Below, piece by piece: positions 53,037 through 63,255 of a stretch of DNA of 64,000 nt. The notes under the pieces were generated by a model. That model had not been told where the DNA came from. It made no database searches and was given only the letters and a program-made list of their open reading frames with translations. The DNA is from an uncultured Alphaproteobacteria bacterium (lineage in GTDB: Bacteria; Pseudomonadota; Alphaproteobacteria; HIMB59; GCA-002718135): positions 48,869 to 112,868 of the forward strand of contig CACPNW010000002.1 in assembly GCA_902635455.1 (NCBI GenBank), in the 5' to 3' direction. Made by a program: the position numbers and the translations under genes. Every line of letters begins with the position of its first letter. The first letter of the stretch is position 1.

Positions 53037-54139
53037 TAATTTCTTGATTCAAAATCAATTCTTGGATCGATTACTGAATACATAAAATCCCCAATTATTC
53101 CCATAACCAAACCCAGTAATGAAAAAAAATATAAAGTAGCAAATATAACAGGATAATCTCTAGTTAGTGCTGCTTCATATCCTAATAGTCCGAGACCATC
53201 TAAAGAAAAAATTACTTCAATAAAAAGGGAGCTCGAAAATAAAATACCTATAAAAGCAGAAGGAAAGCCGGCTATAACAATTAACATGGCATTTCTAAAA
53301 ACATGACCATATAATACTTTTCGTTCGGTTAACCCCTTTGCTCTCGCTGTCATTACATATTGTTGATTGATTTGATCTAAAAAAGAATTTTTAGTTAAAA
53401 ATGTTAATCCTGCAAAGCCGCTTACTAGCATAGCTATTAAAGGCAATGTTAAGTGCCAAAAATAATCTTTTATTTGAGATAAAAAATTTAATTCTTCAAA
53501 ATTTTCAGATACTAAACCTCTAAGAGGAAAAATATCATAAAAACGTCCACCGGCAAAAAAAACAATTAAAATTACAGCGAATAAAAAATTAGGAATGGCA
53601 TAGCCAATTGTCACAATAGTGCTTGTAACTATATCAAATTTTGAACCATCTTTTATTGCTTTTCTTATGCCTAGAGGAATTGAAATTAAATATACTAGTA
53701 TGGTTGTCCATAAACCAAGAGAAATTGAAACTGGTAATTTATCTATAACCAGTGAGATTACTTTTTGATCTCTAAAAAAACTTTCACCAAAATCAAATAC
53801 AATATAATCTTTAATCATTTTAAAAAATCTTTGATGAGCAGGTTTGTCCATGCCATACATTATCTCAATTTCTTTAATAATATCAGGATCCAAACCTTGT
53901 GAGCCTCTATACTTTGACTCACTTTTAGACAAATCCTCTATGTTAAAATTTTCTAGAGATTCACCCTCGGCATTTCCTGAAAAACGGGCAGTAGATTCTA
54001 TTGCAGTACCAGTCATTTGAGCAATCATTTGCTCTACTGGTCCTCCTGGAACAATTTGAACAACAGCAAAGTTGATTAACATTATGCCAAACAATGTTGG
54101 TATTATTAAAAGGAGGCGCCTTAATAAATAAGAACTCAT
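53036..54139 (-). CDS. yejB: peptide ABC transporter permease (YejB-like)
   Basis: YLLRRLLLIIPTLFGIMLINFAVVQIVPGGPVEQ; YVMTARAKGLTERKVLYGHVFRNAML. Confidence 0.85.
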   Translation of the reverse strand: MSSYLLRRLLLIIPTLFGIMLINFAVVQIVPGGPVEQMIAQMTGTAIESTARFSGNAEGESLENFNIEDLSKSESKYRGSQGLDPDIIKEIEIMYGMDKPAHQRFFKMIKDYIVFDFGESFFRDQKVISLVIDKLPVSISLGLWTTILVYLISIPLGIRKAIKDGSKFDIVTSTIVTIGYAIPNFLFAVILIVFFAGGRFYDIFPLRGLVSENFEELNFLSQIKDYFWHLTLPLIAMLVSGFAGLTFLTKNSFLDQINQQYVMTARAKGLTERKVLYGHVFRNAMLIVIAGFPSAFIGILFSSSLFIEVIFSLDGLGLLGYEAALTRDYPVIFATLYFFSLLGLVMGIIGDFMYSVIDPRIDFESRN

Positions 54140-54179
54140 ATTATAATATTATATTATATATCAGAAAACTTCTAACGTA

Positions 54180-56015
54180 TTAGTTAGTAGATCTTTTTGA
54201 CTGAATTAAGTCATATTTTTTTTGATTAATCCACCAAGTATCAAAACCTAAGGAATATTTAGGCTTAATATTTGGTTGGTCAAAAAAATCCCAATATAAA
54301 ACTCGATATGAAGAAATGTGCCAATTTGGAATTAAGTAATAATTCCAAAGTAACACTCTATCTAAGGCTTTAGTAATAGTTATTAATTCATTTCTGTCTT
54401 TAGCATTAATTAATTTTTCTATCAGGCTATCAACAACATAGTTATTGATACCAATTATATTTCTTGATCCATTTGTTTTTGCCGCATCTGATCCCCAAAA
54501 ATTTCGTTGTTCGTTTCCAGGGGAAAGTGATTGAGAAAAAGTTTGAACAACCATATCAAAATCAAAAGTTTCTATTCGTTTTTGATATTGAGCACTATCT
54601 ATAGTTCTAACACTTACTTCTATACCTAGTTTTTCCAAATTGTCCTTAAAAGGAAAAACAATTCTTTCAAAAGCGGGTGAATAAAGAAGTATTTCAAATT
54701 TGAAATACTCTTTAGAAGAAATATTTTGCAATTTTCCATTATTTAACTTCCATCCAGCTTCTTTTAGCAACTTAGTAGCAGCCTGAAGTTGCGTTCTTAT
54801 ATAACCAGATCCATCATTAACTGGATTAGTGAATTCTAAGGTAAAAATTTCCTTAGGAAGTATATCAGTGTATGGTTCAAGATAATAAAGTTCATCTTTT
54901 GACGGCAAGCCACTTGAAGCTAATTCAGAATTTTCAAAATAACTATCTGTTCTTGTATAAGCTTCATAAAAAAGATTCTTATTTGACCACTCGAAGTCAA
55001 AAGCATATGTCAAAGCTTCTCTAACTCTTTTGTCCTTAAAAATATTTTTTCTAATATTAAATACAAAACCTTGCATTCCCTGAGGGTTTTCATGCGGAAT
55101 TAATTGTTTTTTAATATAGCCATTTTTAACAGAATCAATTTCATATGCAGTTGCCCATTCTTTAGATGAATTTTCAGAGAAAAAATCTATATCTCCTGAT
55201 TTAAAGGCCTCTCTCTCTATTCCCCGATCTTTGTAATAATCATAGCGTATTGTTCCAAAGTTATTTTTTCCAATATTAATTGGAGTTTTGTTATATTTAA
55301 AACCCCAATAATTTTTATCTAATTCATATGTAATAGAACGACCAGCATCAAATGATTTAATTTTATAAGGACCGCTACCTATTGGTATGTCAAGTGAGGT
55401 TTCGTCAAAATTTTTATTTTCCCAGTAGTGTTTTGGAAGTATGGGTAATTGACCAACAATTAAAACTAATTCTTTATTTGTGTTAGATTTAAAATTAAAT
55501 TTTACCTTTAAATCACTCTCTTTAATTACTTCTTTAACATCTCCATAATAATATTGATAAAACGGATGTCCTTTTTCCATTAACGTATTAAAGGTCCAAA
55601 CAACATCATCAGCAGTTACTTTTTTTCCATCGTGCCATCTAGCTTCTTCTCTAAGAATATAAGATACCCAAGACCTATCCTCAGACCATTCAATCGTTTT
55701 AGCTAATAATCCATATTCTGTAAAAGCTTCATCACTTGAGCCCGAAGTTAAAGATTCAAATAACCCATAAATACCTGATGGACTTGTTCCTTTTAAGATA
55801 AACGGATTAAAAGTATCAAAAGTCCCTATTGAGCTTCTTACTATTGAACCACCCTTCAAGGCTAAAGGATTTATATAGTCTACATGTAAAAAGCCTTCTT
55901 CATATTTTGGTATTCCATGCATGGCAATCGCATGAGAAGAATAGGTTTTTGCATTTGCATTGGAAATAATTAAAACCAAAAAAGTTAATAAAATATATTT
56001 TAAAAATCTTAACAT
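54180..56015 (-). CDS. yejA: peptide ABC transporter substrate-binding protein, family 5 (YejA-like)
   Basis: Signal peptide; HAIAMHGIPKYEEGFLHVDYINPLALKGGSIV; WHDGKKVTADDVVWTFN. Confidence 0.85.
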   Translation of the reverse strand: MLRFLKYILLTFLVLIISNANAKTYSSHAIAMHGIPKYEEGFLHVDYINPLALKGGSIVRSSIGTFDTFNPFILKGTSPSGIYGLFESLTSGSSDEAFTEYGLLAKTIEWSEDRSWVSYILREEARWHDGKKVTADDVVWTFNTLMEKGHPFYQYYYGDVKEVIKESDLKVKFNFKSNTNKELVLIVGQLPILPKHYWENKNFDETSLDIPIGSGPYKIKSFDAGRSITYELDKNYWGFKYNKTPINIGKNNFGTIRYDYYKDRGIEREAFKSGDIDFFSENSSKEWATAYEIDSVKNGYIKKQLIPHENPQGMQGFVFNIRKNIFKDKRVREALTYAFDFEWSNKNLFYEAYTRTDSYFENSELASSGLPSKDELYYLEPYTDILPKEIFTLEFTNPVNDGSGYIRTQLQAATKLLKEAGWKLNNGKLQNISSKEYFKFEILLYSPAFERIVFPFKDNLEKLGIEVSVRTIDSAQYQKRIETFDFDMVVQTFSQSLSPGNEQRNFWGSDAAKTNGSRNIIGINNYVVDSLIEKLINAKDRNELITITKALDRVLLWNYYLIPNWHISSYRVLYWDFFDQPNIKPKYSLGFDTWWINQKKYDLIQSKRSTN

Positions 56016-56055
56016 GAATTATTTATAATTTGTTTTAGACAAAAAATAAATTTAT

Positions 56056-56832
56056 TTAAGAATTAATTATAGAAATTAAGTCTTTATGAATGCTTTTATT
56101 ACAAGAAGCTACAAGGCTACCATCAGAATTTATGTTAATATCGTTACCAAATTTATCAGAAACTTTACCACCAGCGCCCTCAATGACATTAATTAGAGCC
56201 ATATAATCATGAGGTTTTAATGTATCTTCAATAACCACATCAATCAAACCAGAAGCTAACATTCCATACATATAGCAGTCTCCACCTAATCGATAATATC
56301 TACTTTTATTTTTTATTTTTTCAAAACCATTTCTTAAAATTGGTTCATCAAAATATATTCCTGAAGTAAACATGTAACTTTCTTCAATATTTTTAATTGA
56401 TGAAGTTGAAATTAATTTATTATTTAATGTTGTTTGTTGGTTTTCAATTCCTATCCATCTTTCTTTATGAGCAGGACAGTTTATAATGCCAATTACAGGT
56501 TTGTTTTTGTATAATAGAGCAATTAATGTTCCAAAATCTTTATGACCTGCTATAAAACTTCTTGTTCCATCAATTGGATCAATCACCCATACAAATTCTG
56601 AATCTATTTTAAAACTTTCATATTCTTCACCTAAAATGCCGTGAGATGGAAATTTGGAATTAATCAATTCTCTAATTCTTAATTCAACTTTTTGATCTGC
56701 TATAGTGACTGGACTATTATCTTCCTTATTTTTTATATCTATTTTTTTTCTAAAATAATTAAAGATAATGTTTTCTGATTCATCAGCTAAAAGGTTAGCA
56801 AAATTTAAATACTCATCATATGGACTAGCCAT
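56056..56832 (-). CDS. inositol monophosphatase family protein (HisN-like)
   Basis: ILGEEYESF, WVIDPIDGTRSFIAGHKDFGTLIAL, VIEDTLKPHDYMALINVIEGAGG. Confidence 0.85.
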   Translation of the reverse strand: MASPYDEYLNFANLLADESENIIFNYFRKKIDIKNKEDNSPVTIADQKVELRIRELINSKFPSHGILGEEYESFKIDSEFVWVIDPIDGTRSFIAGHKDFGTLIALLYKNKPVIGIINCPAHKERWIGIENQQTTLNNKLISTSSIKNIEESYMFTSGIYFDEPILRNGFEKIKNKSRYYRLGGDCYMYGMLASGLIDVVIEDTLKPHDYMALINVIEGAGGKVSDKFGNDININSDGSLVASCNKSIHKDLISIINS

Positions 56833-56837
56833 CGTTA

Positions 56838-57383
56838 CTAAGGTAGAGGAGCTAAAGTTTCAGCCTGGTCTCTTAAAAACAAAATTAAGTCTGCCCTTTC
56901 CTCAATTTTTTTAAGACCAGAAAAATTCATTTTAGTTCCTTTTATGTATTCTTTAGGTTTATATAAAAAATTATTTAATTCTTCATAACCCCATTTTCCG
57001 CCTGTTTCAGCCAAAGCTTGAGAATATGCAAAGCCTTCAACATTTGCTTTTTGATTATTAATTAAACCCCATAAGTTAGGACCAACTTTGTTGGCACCAT
57101 CTTTTTCATATGTATGGCATGCGGTACATTTTTTGAATAATTTTTCACCATTATCTGAAGAAGCAGAACTTAAAAATACTGCTATTTCTTCTATTTCAAG
57201 GTTTTGTGTTTCTTCTGCAACATCACCAGAGTCTTCCTCATCAATTTCAATCAAATAAGCATTTTTAGCTTTTTGAGTCATATTTTGGTTTATTAAAATA
57301 TCGCCAAATATACTAATCAAAGATACTATAATTACAGCAACTATAATTGATGCTAAAATTTTGTTAACTTCAAGCCAAGACAT
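56838..57383 (-). CDS. membrane-anchored class I cytochrome c (CycM-like)
   Basis: N-terminal TM; CTACHTYEKDGANKVGPNLWGL; KGTKMNFSGL. Confidence 0.88.
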   Translation of the reverse strand: MSWLEVNKILASIIVAVIIVSLISIFGDILINQNMTQKAKNAYLIEIDEEDSGDVAEETQNLEIEEIAVFLSSASSDNGEKLFKKCTACHTYEKDGANKVGPNLWGLINNQKANVEGFAYSQALAETGGKWGYEELNNFLYKPKEYIKGTKMNFSGLKKIEERADLILFLRDQAETLAPLP

Positions 57384-57473
57384 GTGTAGAAAACATATAT
57401 ATATTTTTTATAAAATGAATAGAAGTGAAAATATAAAGTAATTATACAAATCTGCTTAATTGTCGCAAAAAAT

Positions 57474-58199
57474 ATGAAAACAGCAATTATTATACCAGCA
57501 CGAATGGCCTCAAAACGATTCCCTAATAAACCTATGGCTTTAATAAACGGCATTCCAATGATTCAAATGGTATGGGAGAAAGCGCAAAATACTAGTTGTG
57601 AGGATGTTTATGTGGCCTGTTCAGAAAAAATTGTTTTTGATACTATTATAAATTTGGGTGGAAAAGCTATTATGACCGATCCTAACTTACCATCTGGAAC
57701 AGATAGAATATATTCTGCTTTAAAAGAAATTCAGAATTATAATAAATTTGAAAGTATAATAAATTTGCAAGGAGATATGCCCTTAATTGATTCTAAAGAT
57801 ATATTAAAAGTTAATGACCCTATAATAAATGGTTTTGATATAGGAACTTTAGGAACAAATTTATCATCAAAAGAAGAATCAAATATTAATATAACAAAAG
57901 TAAAAATTGATTGGATAAAAAGAATGTATATAGGCAATGCAACAGATTTTTATAAAAAACCAAAAGGTTATTTAGAAAATATTTACCATCATGTTGGTAT
58001 TTATTCATATACAATTGATTCATTATCTAAATTTGTTTCAATGAAACCTTCTTCAAATGAAATAGACTATAAATTAGAGCAATGGCGCGCTTTAGATGCG
58101 AATATGTCCATAGGTGTAAGTTATGTTAATAATGTCCCAATTAGTGTAGATACAAAAGAAGATTTAATTCAGATAGAAAATATTATAAAGAGCAATTAA
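57474..58199 (+). CDS. kdsB: 3-deoxy-manno-octulosonate cytidylyltransferase
   Basis: IIPARMASKRFPNKPMALINGIPMIQMVWEKA; LQGDMPLID; YHHVGIYSYT. Confidence 0.93.
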   Translation: MKTAIIIPARMASKRFPNKPMALINGIPMIQMVWEKAQNTSCEDVYVACSEKIVFDTIINLGGKAIMTDPNLPSGTDRIYSALKEIQNYNKFESIINLQGDMPLIDSKDILKVNDPIINGFDIGTLGTNLSSKEESNINITKVKIDWIKRMYIGNATDFYKKPKGYLENIYHHVGIYSYTIDSLSKFVSMKPSSNEIDYKLEQWRALDANMSIGVSYVNNVPISVDTKEDLIQIENIIKSN

Positions 58200-59041
58200 T
58201 GATAAAAATTGATAAATTTTCTTTTCAAGGAATACCAGGTGCATATAGTGAAATGGCTGGAAAAAACTTGTTTCCTTCTGCAATTAGTGTTCCATGTTCT
58301 ACATTTGAAGAAATGTTTCAAAATGTAATAGATAAAAAAGCTGAAGCTGCAATAGTTCCAATTGAAAATTCTCAAGCTGGAAGAGTAGCCGATACTCAAA
58401 GATTGATTCCAGACTCAGAATTAAAAATAATTAAAGAATATTTTTTAGAAGTTAATCATAATCTTTTAGCTGCCCCTGGAACCAAGTTGTCATCTATAAA
58501 AAGAATTCATAGTCATGAACAAGGTATAGCCCAATGTAGGAAAAAAATTATTAACCTTAATAAAGAAATGGTAGTAGTTGCAGATACAGCTGGTGCCGCT
58601 AAATATATCTCAGATCTTCAAAGTAAAGAGGATGCTGCTATAGCTTCTGAATTAGCAGCCAAAATTTATAATTTAGAAATTTTAGAAACTAATTTTCAAG
58701 ACGTATCAAATAATGTCACCAGATTCTTGGTTATGGCTCCTAATTTAAATAATTTAGATAAAGATGAAGATAATCTTATCACAACACTAGTTTTTAATGT
58801 CAGGAGCATTCCAGCAGCTCTTTATAAGTGCTTAGGTGGATTCGCAAGCAATGGGATTAATATTACCAAATTGGAGAGTTATGTGCATCCACAGGGGTTC
58901 GATGTAGCTCAATTTTATATAGATTTTGAAGGACATCCGGAACAACCTTTTGTAAAATTAGCTTTAGAAGAGATGAAATTTTTTTGTAAACATATGAATA
59001 TCTTAGGTGTTTACAAAAAATCTGAATTTAGAAAAAAGTAA
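58199..59041 (+). CDS. pheA: prephenate dehydratase
   Basis: FQGIPGAYSEMAGKNLFP; IVPIENSQAGRV; NNVTRFLVMA; ACT-type LESYVHPQGFDVAQFYIDFEGH. Confidence 0.92.
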   Translation: MIKIDKFSFQGIPGAYSEMAGKNLFPSAISVPCSTFEEMFQNVIDKKAEAAIVPIENSQAGRVADTQRLIPDSELKIIKEYFLEVNHNLLAAPGTKLSSIKRIHSHEQGIAQCRKKIINLNKEMVVVADTAGAAKYISDLQSKEDAAIASELAAKIYNLEILETNFQDVSNNVTRFLVMAPNLNNLDKDEDNLITTLVFNVRSIPAALYKCLGGFASNGINITKLESYVHPQGFDVAQFYIDFEGHPEQPFVKLALEEMKFFCKHMNILGVYKKSEFRKK

Positions 59042-59091
59042 TCCTTTTAATAAAGTATAGGTTTTTTGGACATTAGTGTTATATTAGAGCA

Positions 59092-59178
59092 GGGAGGTTT
59101 AAGGGCAAATAAATTGCTAATTCAGTCAGGTCTGAAAAGAAGCAGCTGTAACAATCTTGTTTGGGTCTTGAACCTTCC
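59092..59178 (+). ncRNA. ffs: SRP RNA (4.5S type)
   Basis: Apical domain CAGGTCTGAAAAGAAGCAGC; terminal helix GGGAGGTTTAAG pairs with CTTGAACCTTCC over 12 bp; immediately upstream of dnaX, a known synteny. Confidence 0.92.
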
Positions 59179-59189
59179 TTTTATTTAAA

Positions 59190-60887
59190 ATGGATAATAA
59201 AGAATATAAAGTTTTAGCGAGAAAATACAGACCTCAAAAATTTGAAGATCTTATAGGTCAAGAAATTTTAGTTAGTATTTTAAGTAACTCAATTGTTGCT
59301 AAAAGAACTGCCCATTCTTATGTTTTGACTGGTGTCAGGGGTGTTGGAAAAACAACCACAGCTCGCTTAATTGCAATGAGCTTAAATTGTAATGAAAGAC
59401 AAAAAAATAACCCTGAACCATGTGGAGAATGTGATTCATGTTTATCAATAAAAAAAGATAGTAATATTGACGTTATAGAAATGGATGCTGCTAGTAAAAC
59501 CGGGGTAGATGATGTTAGAGAAATTATTGATAATATTAAATACAAGCCAGTAAATAATTCATATAAAATTTTTATAATTGATGAAGTACATATGTTATCG
59601 ACCAATGCCTTTAATGCTCTTTTAAAAACTCTTGAAGAACCTCCTAATCATGTTAAATTTATTTTTGCAACTACTGAAGTAAAAAAAATTCCAATTACAA
59701 TTTTATCTAGATGCCAGCGTTTTGATTTATTAAGAATCGAAAGAGAGGCTCTTACTAATCATCTATTTAAAATTTCAAAGTTAGAAAACATTGATATTGA
59801 TAAGGAGGCAATGGGATTAATTGTTAGAGCTGCTGATGGATCAGTAAGAGATGGATTAAGTTTGCTTGACCAAGCAATGTCTAATCAAAATAATAAAATT
59901 GATACAAAAACTATCAATAGCATGCTCGGTTTAGCTGACAGAAATAAAATTTTTGACTTGTTAGAATTTATATTTCAAGGCAATGCAACAAATGCACTTA
60001 ATGGTTATAAAGATTTATATAACTCAGGTGCAGATATAGTTATGATATTTGATGAAATGCTTAATTCAGTTCATTTCATTACACAAATTAAAATTTATCC
60101 TGATTTAGTAAAAAATATTTATATTCCAGAAATTGAAAGAACAAGAGGTTTAGAAATATCTAAAAAAATTAATATGAATTCATTAGGTTTGATTTGGCAA
60201 GTTTTGTTCAAAGGATATCAAGAACTTCAAGAAGGCTTTCATTTATTTCAACACGGAGAAATGATTATTTTAAGGTTAATTTACATCCATGATGGACCAT
60301 CTCCTGAGGAGTTATTAAGTAAAATAGAGAATAAAAAAAATAATGACACTGATAAAGCAGTAATAGAAAAAGATGCAACAACTAATATTAAAAATAATTC
60401 TACTAAAAGTATCGAGCTAGACAATGAAAAGCTAAGTAAAAATTTGCCGGAAACTTCAGATAAATCGATAATAAATATTAGCTCTTATAGAGAATTTGTT
60501 GACTTATTTTATATTAAAAAAGAGGGTATGATTCATTCTAACCTTTATAATAAAGTAAAACTAATATCTTTTAAAGAAGGTGAGGTAATCTTAAATACAG
60601 ATTCAATAATAGATAAACATTTTAATAGAACTGTAGGGAAAAATATTTCAAAATGGACTGGAAGAATTTGGCAAATTCACTCTTCAAATAGTAATATTGG
60701 TAAATCGTTGTTTGAAGAAGATTTATTAAAACAACAAGAAGAAATAAAAGAAATGCAAAATAATTCTGAGGTAAGACAAATATTAGAAGTTTTTCCAGGT
60801 ACAACTATACATTCTATTTCTGATATAAATGAAATAAATGATGAAAATAAAATTGAAAATATAAATAAAAATAAAAAGGAGTTTTAA
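59190..60887 (+). CDS. dnaX: DNA polymerase III subunit gamma/tau
   Basis: LARKYRPQKFEDLIGQE; GVRGVGKTTTARLIA; DEVHMLSTNAFNALLKTLEEPP. Confidence 0.96.
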   Translation: MDNKEYKVLARKYRPQKFEDLIGQEILVSILSNSIVAKRTAHSYVLTGVRGVGKTTTARLIAMSLNCNERQKNNPEPCGECDSCLSIKKDSNIDVIEMDAASKTGVDDVREIIDNIKYKPVNNSYKIFIIDEVHMLSTNAFNALLKTLEEPPNHVKFIFATTEVKKIPITILSRCQRFDLLRIEREALTNHLFKISKLENIDIDKEAMGLIVRAADGSVRDGLSLLDQAMSNQNNKIDTKTINSMLGLADRNKIFDLLEFIFQGNATNALNGYKDLYNSGADIVMIFDEMLNSVHFITQIKIYPDLVKNIYIPEIERTRGLEISKKINMNSLGLIWQVLFKGYQELQEGFHLFQHGEMIILRLIYIHDGPSPEELLSKIENKKNNDTDKAVIEKDATTNIKNNSTKSIELDNEKLSKNLPETSDKSIINISSYREFVDLFYIKKEGMIHSNLYNKVKLISFKEGEVILNTDSIIDKHFNRTVGKNISKWTGRIWQIHSSNSNIGKSLFEEDLLKQQEEIKEMQNNSEVRQILEVFPGTTIHSISDINEINDENKIENINKNKKEF

Positions 60888-61210
60888 TGGTTAATATTGG
60901 CAATATGATGAAGCAAGCACAGCAATTACAAAAAAAAATGGCTGAAGCTCAAGAAAAACTTAATTCCATAGAGGTTCAAGGTGTTTCTGGCGGAGGTATG
61001 GTTAAAGTTACTGCAACTGCTAAGGGAGATATTAAAAGAATTGTTTTGGATGAAAGTTTATTGAATTCTAATGAAAAAGAAATAACTGAAGATTTAATTG
61101 TTGCTGCTGTTAATGATGCAAAGCAAAAAGGAGAGTTAGCTGCTCAAGAAGAGATGAAATCTTTAACAGGTGGTATGCCTCTTCCTCCAGGAATGAAATT
61201 GCCTTTTTAG
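60887..61210 (+). CDS. YbaB/EbfC family nucleoid-associated protein
   Basis: MMKQAQQLQKKMAEAQEKLNSIEVQGVSGGGMVKVTATAKGDI. Confidence 0.93.
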   Translation: MVNIGNMMKQAQQLQKKMAEAQEKLNSIEVQGVSGGGMVKVTATAKGDIKRIVLDESLLNSNEKEITEDLIVAAVNDAKQKGELAAQEEMKSLTGGMPLPPGMKLPF

Positions 61211-61212
61211 TT

Positions 61213-61812
61213 ATGGATAGATCAACAATTGATTATTTGATTAATGATATATCAAAGTTGCCTGGTTTAGGAAGAAGGTCAGCTCAAAGAATAGCATTAT
61301 ATTTATTAAAAAATAAAGATTCATCTCTTATGCCTCTGATTAATACATTAAAAGAATCTCATGACAAAATAATCGAATGTGTGAAGTGCGGGAATGTTGA
61401 TATGATCAATCCCTGTAACATATGTTCAAATCAAAAAAGGGATGTATATTCAATTTGTATTGTTGAGGATGTTTCTGATTTATGGACTTTTGAACGTATT
61501 GGATTTTACAAAGGATTATACCATGTTCTTGGCGGCTCACTTTCAGCAATTAATGGGATAGGAACTGAAGATCTGACAATTAATAAACTTATAAATAGAA
61601 TAAAAACTGAGAAAACTAAAGAAGTGATATTGGCACTAAGCACAACAATGGAAGGACAAACCACAAGCCACGTTTTGGCTGATAAACTTGATTCTTTAAA
61701 AAATTTAACTGTTTCAAAATTAGCACAAGGTATTCCAATTGGAGGTGAAGTTCATTATCTTGATGAAAACACATTAAATACGGCATTTCAATCTAGGAAA
61801 AAAATTATTTAA
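61213..61812 (+). CDS. recR: recombination protein RecR
   Basis: LPGLGRRSAQRIALYLL; CXXC zinc finger; YHVLGGSLSAINGIG; GIPIGGEVHYLDENTL. Confidence 0.95.
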   Translation: MDRSTIDYLINDISKLPGLGRRSAQRIALYLLKNKDSSLMPLINTLKESHDKIIECVKCGNVDMINPCNICSNQKRDVYSICIVEDVSDLWTFERIGFYKGLYHVLGGSLSAINGIGTEDLTINKLINRIKTEKTKEVILALSTTMEGQTTSHVLADKLDSLKNLTVSKLAQGIPIGGEVHYLDENTLNTAFQSRKKII

Positions 61813-61814
61813 TA

Positions 61815-62330
61815 TTGATGAAGAAAATTTTATTTGTTCCTCATCCTATTTTGCGGCAAAAGGCATTAGATTTAAAAAGTATTGAAAAAGAGGATATTTT
61901 AATTGCTGAGGAGATGAAAGAAGTGATGCTAAATGCTTCCGGCCTAGGATTAGCTGCAAACCAAATTGGCTATTTAAAAAAAATAATAACTATTAATATT
62001 GAAGATAAAAAGAATAATTTTGAGACAAATTATATTCTATTTAATCCTAAAATACTCTCTTATTCAAAAGATAAAATTAAAATGGAAGAGGGATGCCTTT
62101 CAATTCCTCAGCAATATGCTGATATAGAAAGATCAAGTGAGATTGAAGTTGAGTATATAAATTATAAAAAAAAATTAATTAAAAGAAAAGTAAAAGGTAT
62201 TGAAGCTAGAGTTTTACAACATGAGATTGATCATCTTTCAGGAAAATTATTTATTGATTATTTGTCTTCGCTTAAAAGAAATATTTTAATTAAAAAAGTA
62301 AAAAAATTAGTAAAGAACAAAGAAATTTAA
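61815..62330 (+). CDS. def: peptide deformylase
   Basis: GLAANQIG (class variant of GLAAPQIG), EEGCLSIP, HEIDHLSGKLFIDYLS. Confidence 0.93.
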   Translation: MMKKILFVPHPILRQKALDLKSIEKEDILIAEEMKEVMLNASGLGLAANQIGYLKKIITINIEDKKNNFETNYILFNPKILSYSKDKIKMEEGCLSIPQQYADIERSSEIEVEYINYKKKLIKRKVKGIEARVLQHEIDHLSGKLFIDYLSSLKRNILIKKVKKLVKNKEI

Positions 62331-62331
62331 T

Positions 62332-63255
62332 ATGAGTAAAAAAATAATTTTTATGGGTACTCCGTCTGTAGCTGAAGTTTATCTAGAATCATTATTAGAA
62401 TTTAAATATAATGTTATTTCAGTATTTACTCAACCACCGAGAAAAAAAAATCGTGGTATGCAATTAGATGTTTCTGCTATTGAAAAATTAGCTAAGAAAA
62501 ATAATATAAAAGTTCATTCCCCAGATAAGCTAGATGACAATTCTTTTCATTTAATAGAGTCATATAAACCTGATCTAATAATTGTGATGGCATATGGACT
62601 AATAATTCCGAAAAATATACTCAACATTCCTACATTTGGTTGCATTAATATCCATTTATCTCTTTTGCCTAGATGGAGAGGTGCTTCTCCAATAGAATAT
62701 GCACTAATTAATGATGATAATGAAACTGGAGTTTCAATCATAAAACTCATTGAAAAATTAGATGCTGGACCAATAATAGATAGTATCAAAACTCAAATAA
62801 ATGAGAATAGCAATAAAGATGAATTAATGGAAAAATTAAATAAAATTGGTTCAAAATTATTAGTTGATACACTGCCTGATTTATTTTTAAGAAAATTAAA
62901 AAATATTAAAAATCAAAATGACAATGAAGCCACATATTCACACAAAATTAATACAACAATGAGAAAGATTAATTTTAATAATTCATCTAAAAATATCTTT
63001 AACCAAATTCGTGCTTTTGCAAAAAAACCAGGCGCTTGGTTTGTTTACAAAAAAGAACGCATAAAAATAATTCAATCTTTAAAAACTAAAACAAAAGGAA
63101 GGCCAGGAGTCATACTTAATGAAAAGTTTGCAATTGGCTGCAATGATGGTTCAATAACGCCTGTTTATCTTCAAAGAGAAGGAAAAAAGATTATGCATAT
63201 TGATGAATTATTAAGGGGCTTTAGATTTAAAATAGGCGATAAGTTAAATGAATAA
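62332..63255 (+). CDS. fmt: methionyl-tRNA formyltransferase
   Basis: IIFMGTPSVAEVYLESL; INIHLSLLPRWRGASPIEYALI. Confidence 0.95.
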   Translation: MSKKIIFMGTPSVAEVYLESLLEFKYNVISVFTQPPRKKNRGMQLDVSAIEKLAKKNNIKVHSPDKLDDNSFHLIESYKPDLIIVMAYGLIIPKNILNIPTFGCINIHLSLLPRWRGASPIEYALINDDNETGVSIIKLIEKLDAGPIIDSIKTQINENSNKDELMEKLNKIGSKLLVDTLPDLFLRKLKNIKNQNDNEATYSHKINTTMRKINFNNSSKNIFNQIRAFAKKPGAWFVYKKERIKIIQSLKTKTKGRPGVILNEKFAIGCNDGSITPVYLQREGKKIMHIDELLRGFRFKIGDKLNE

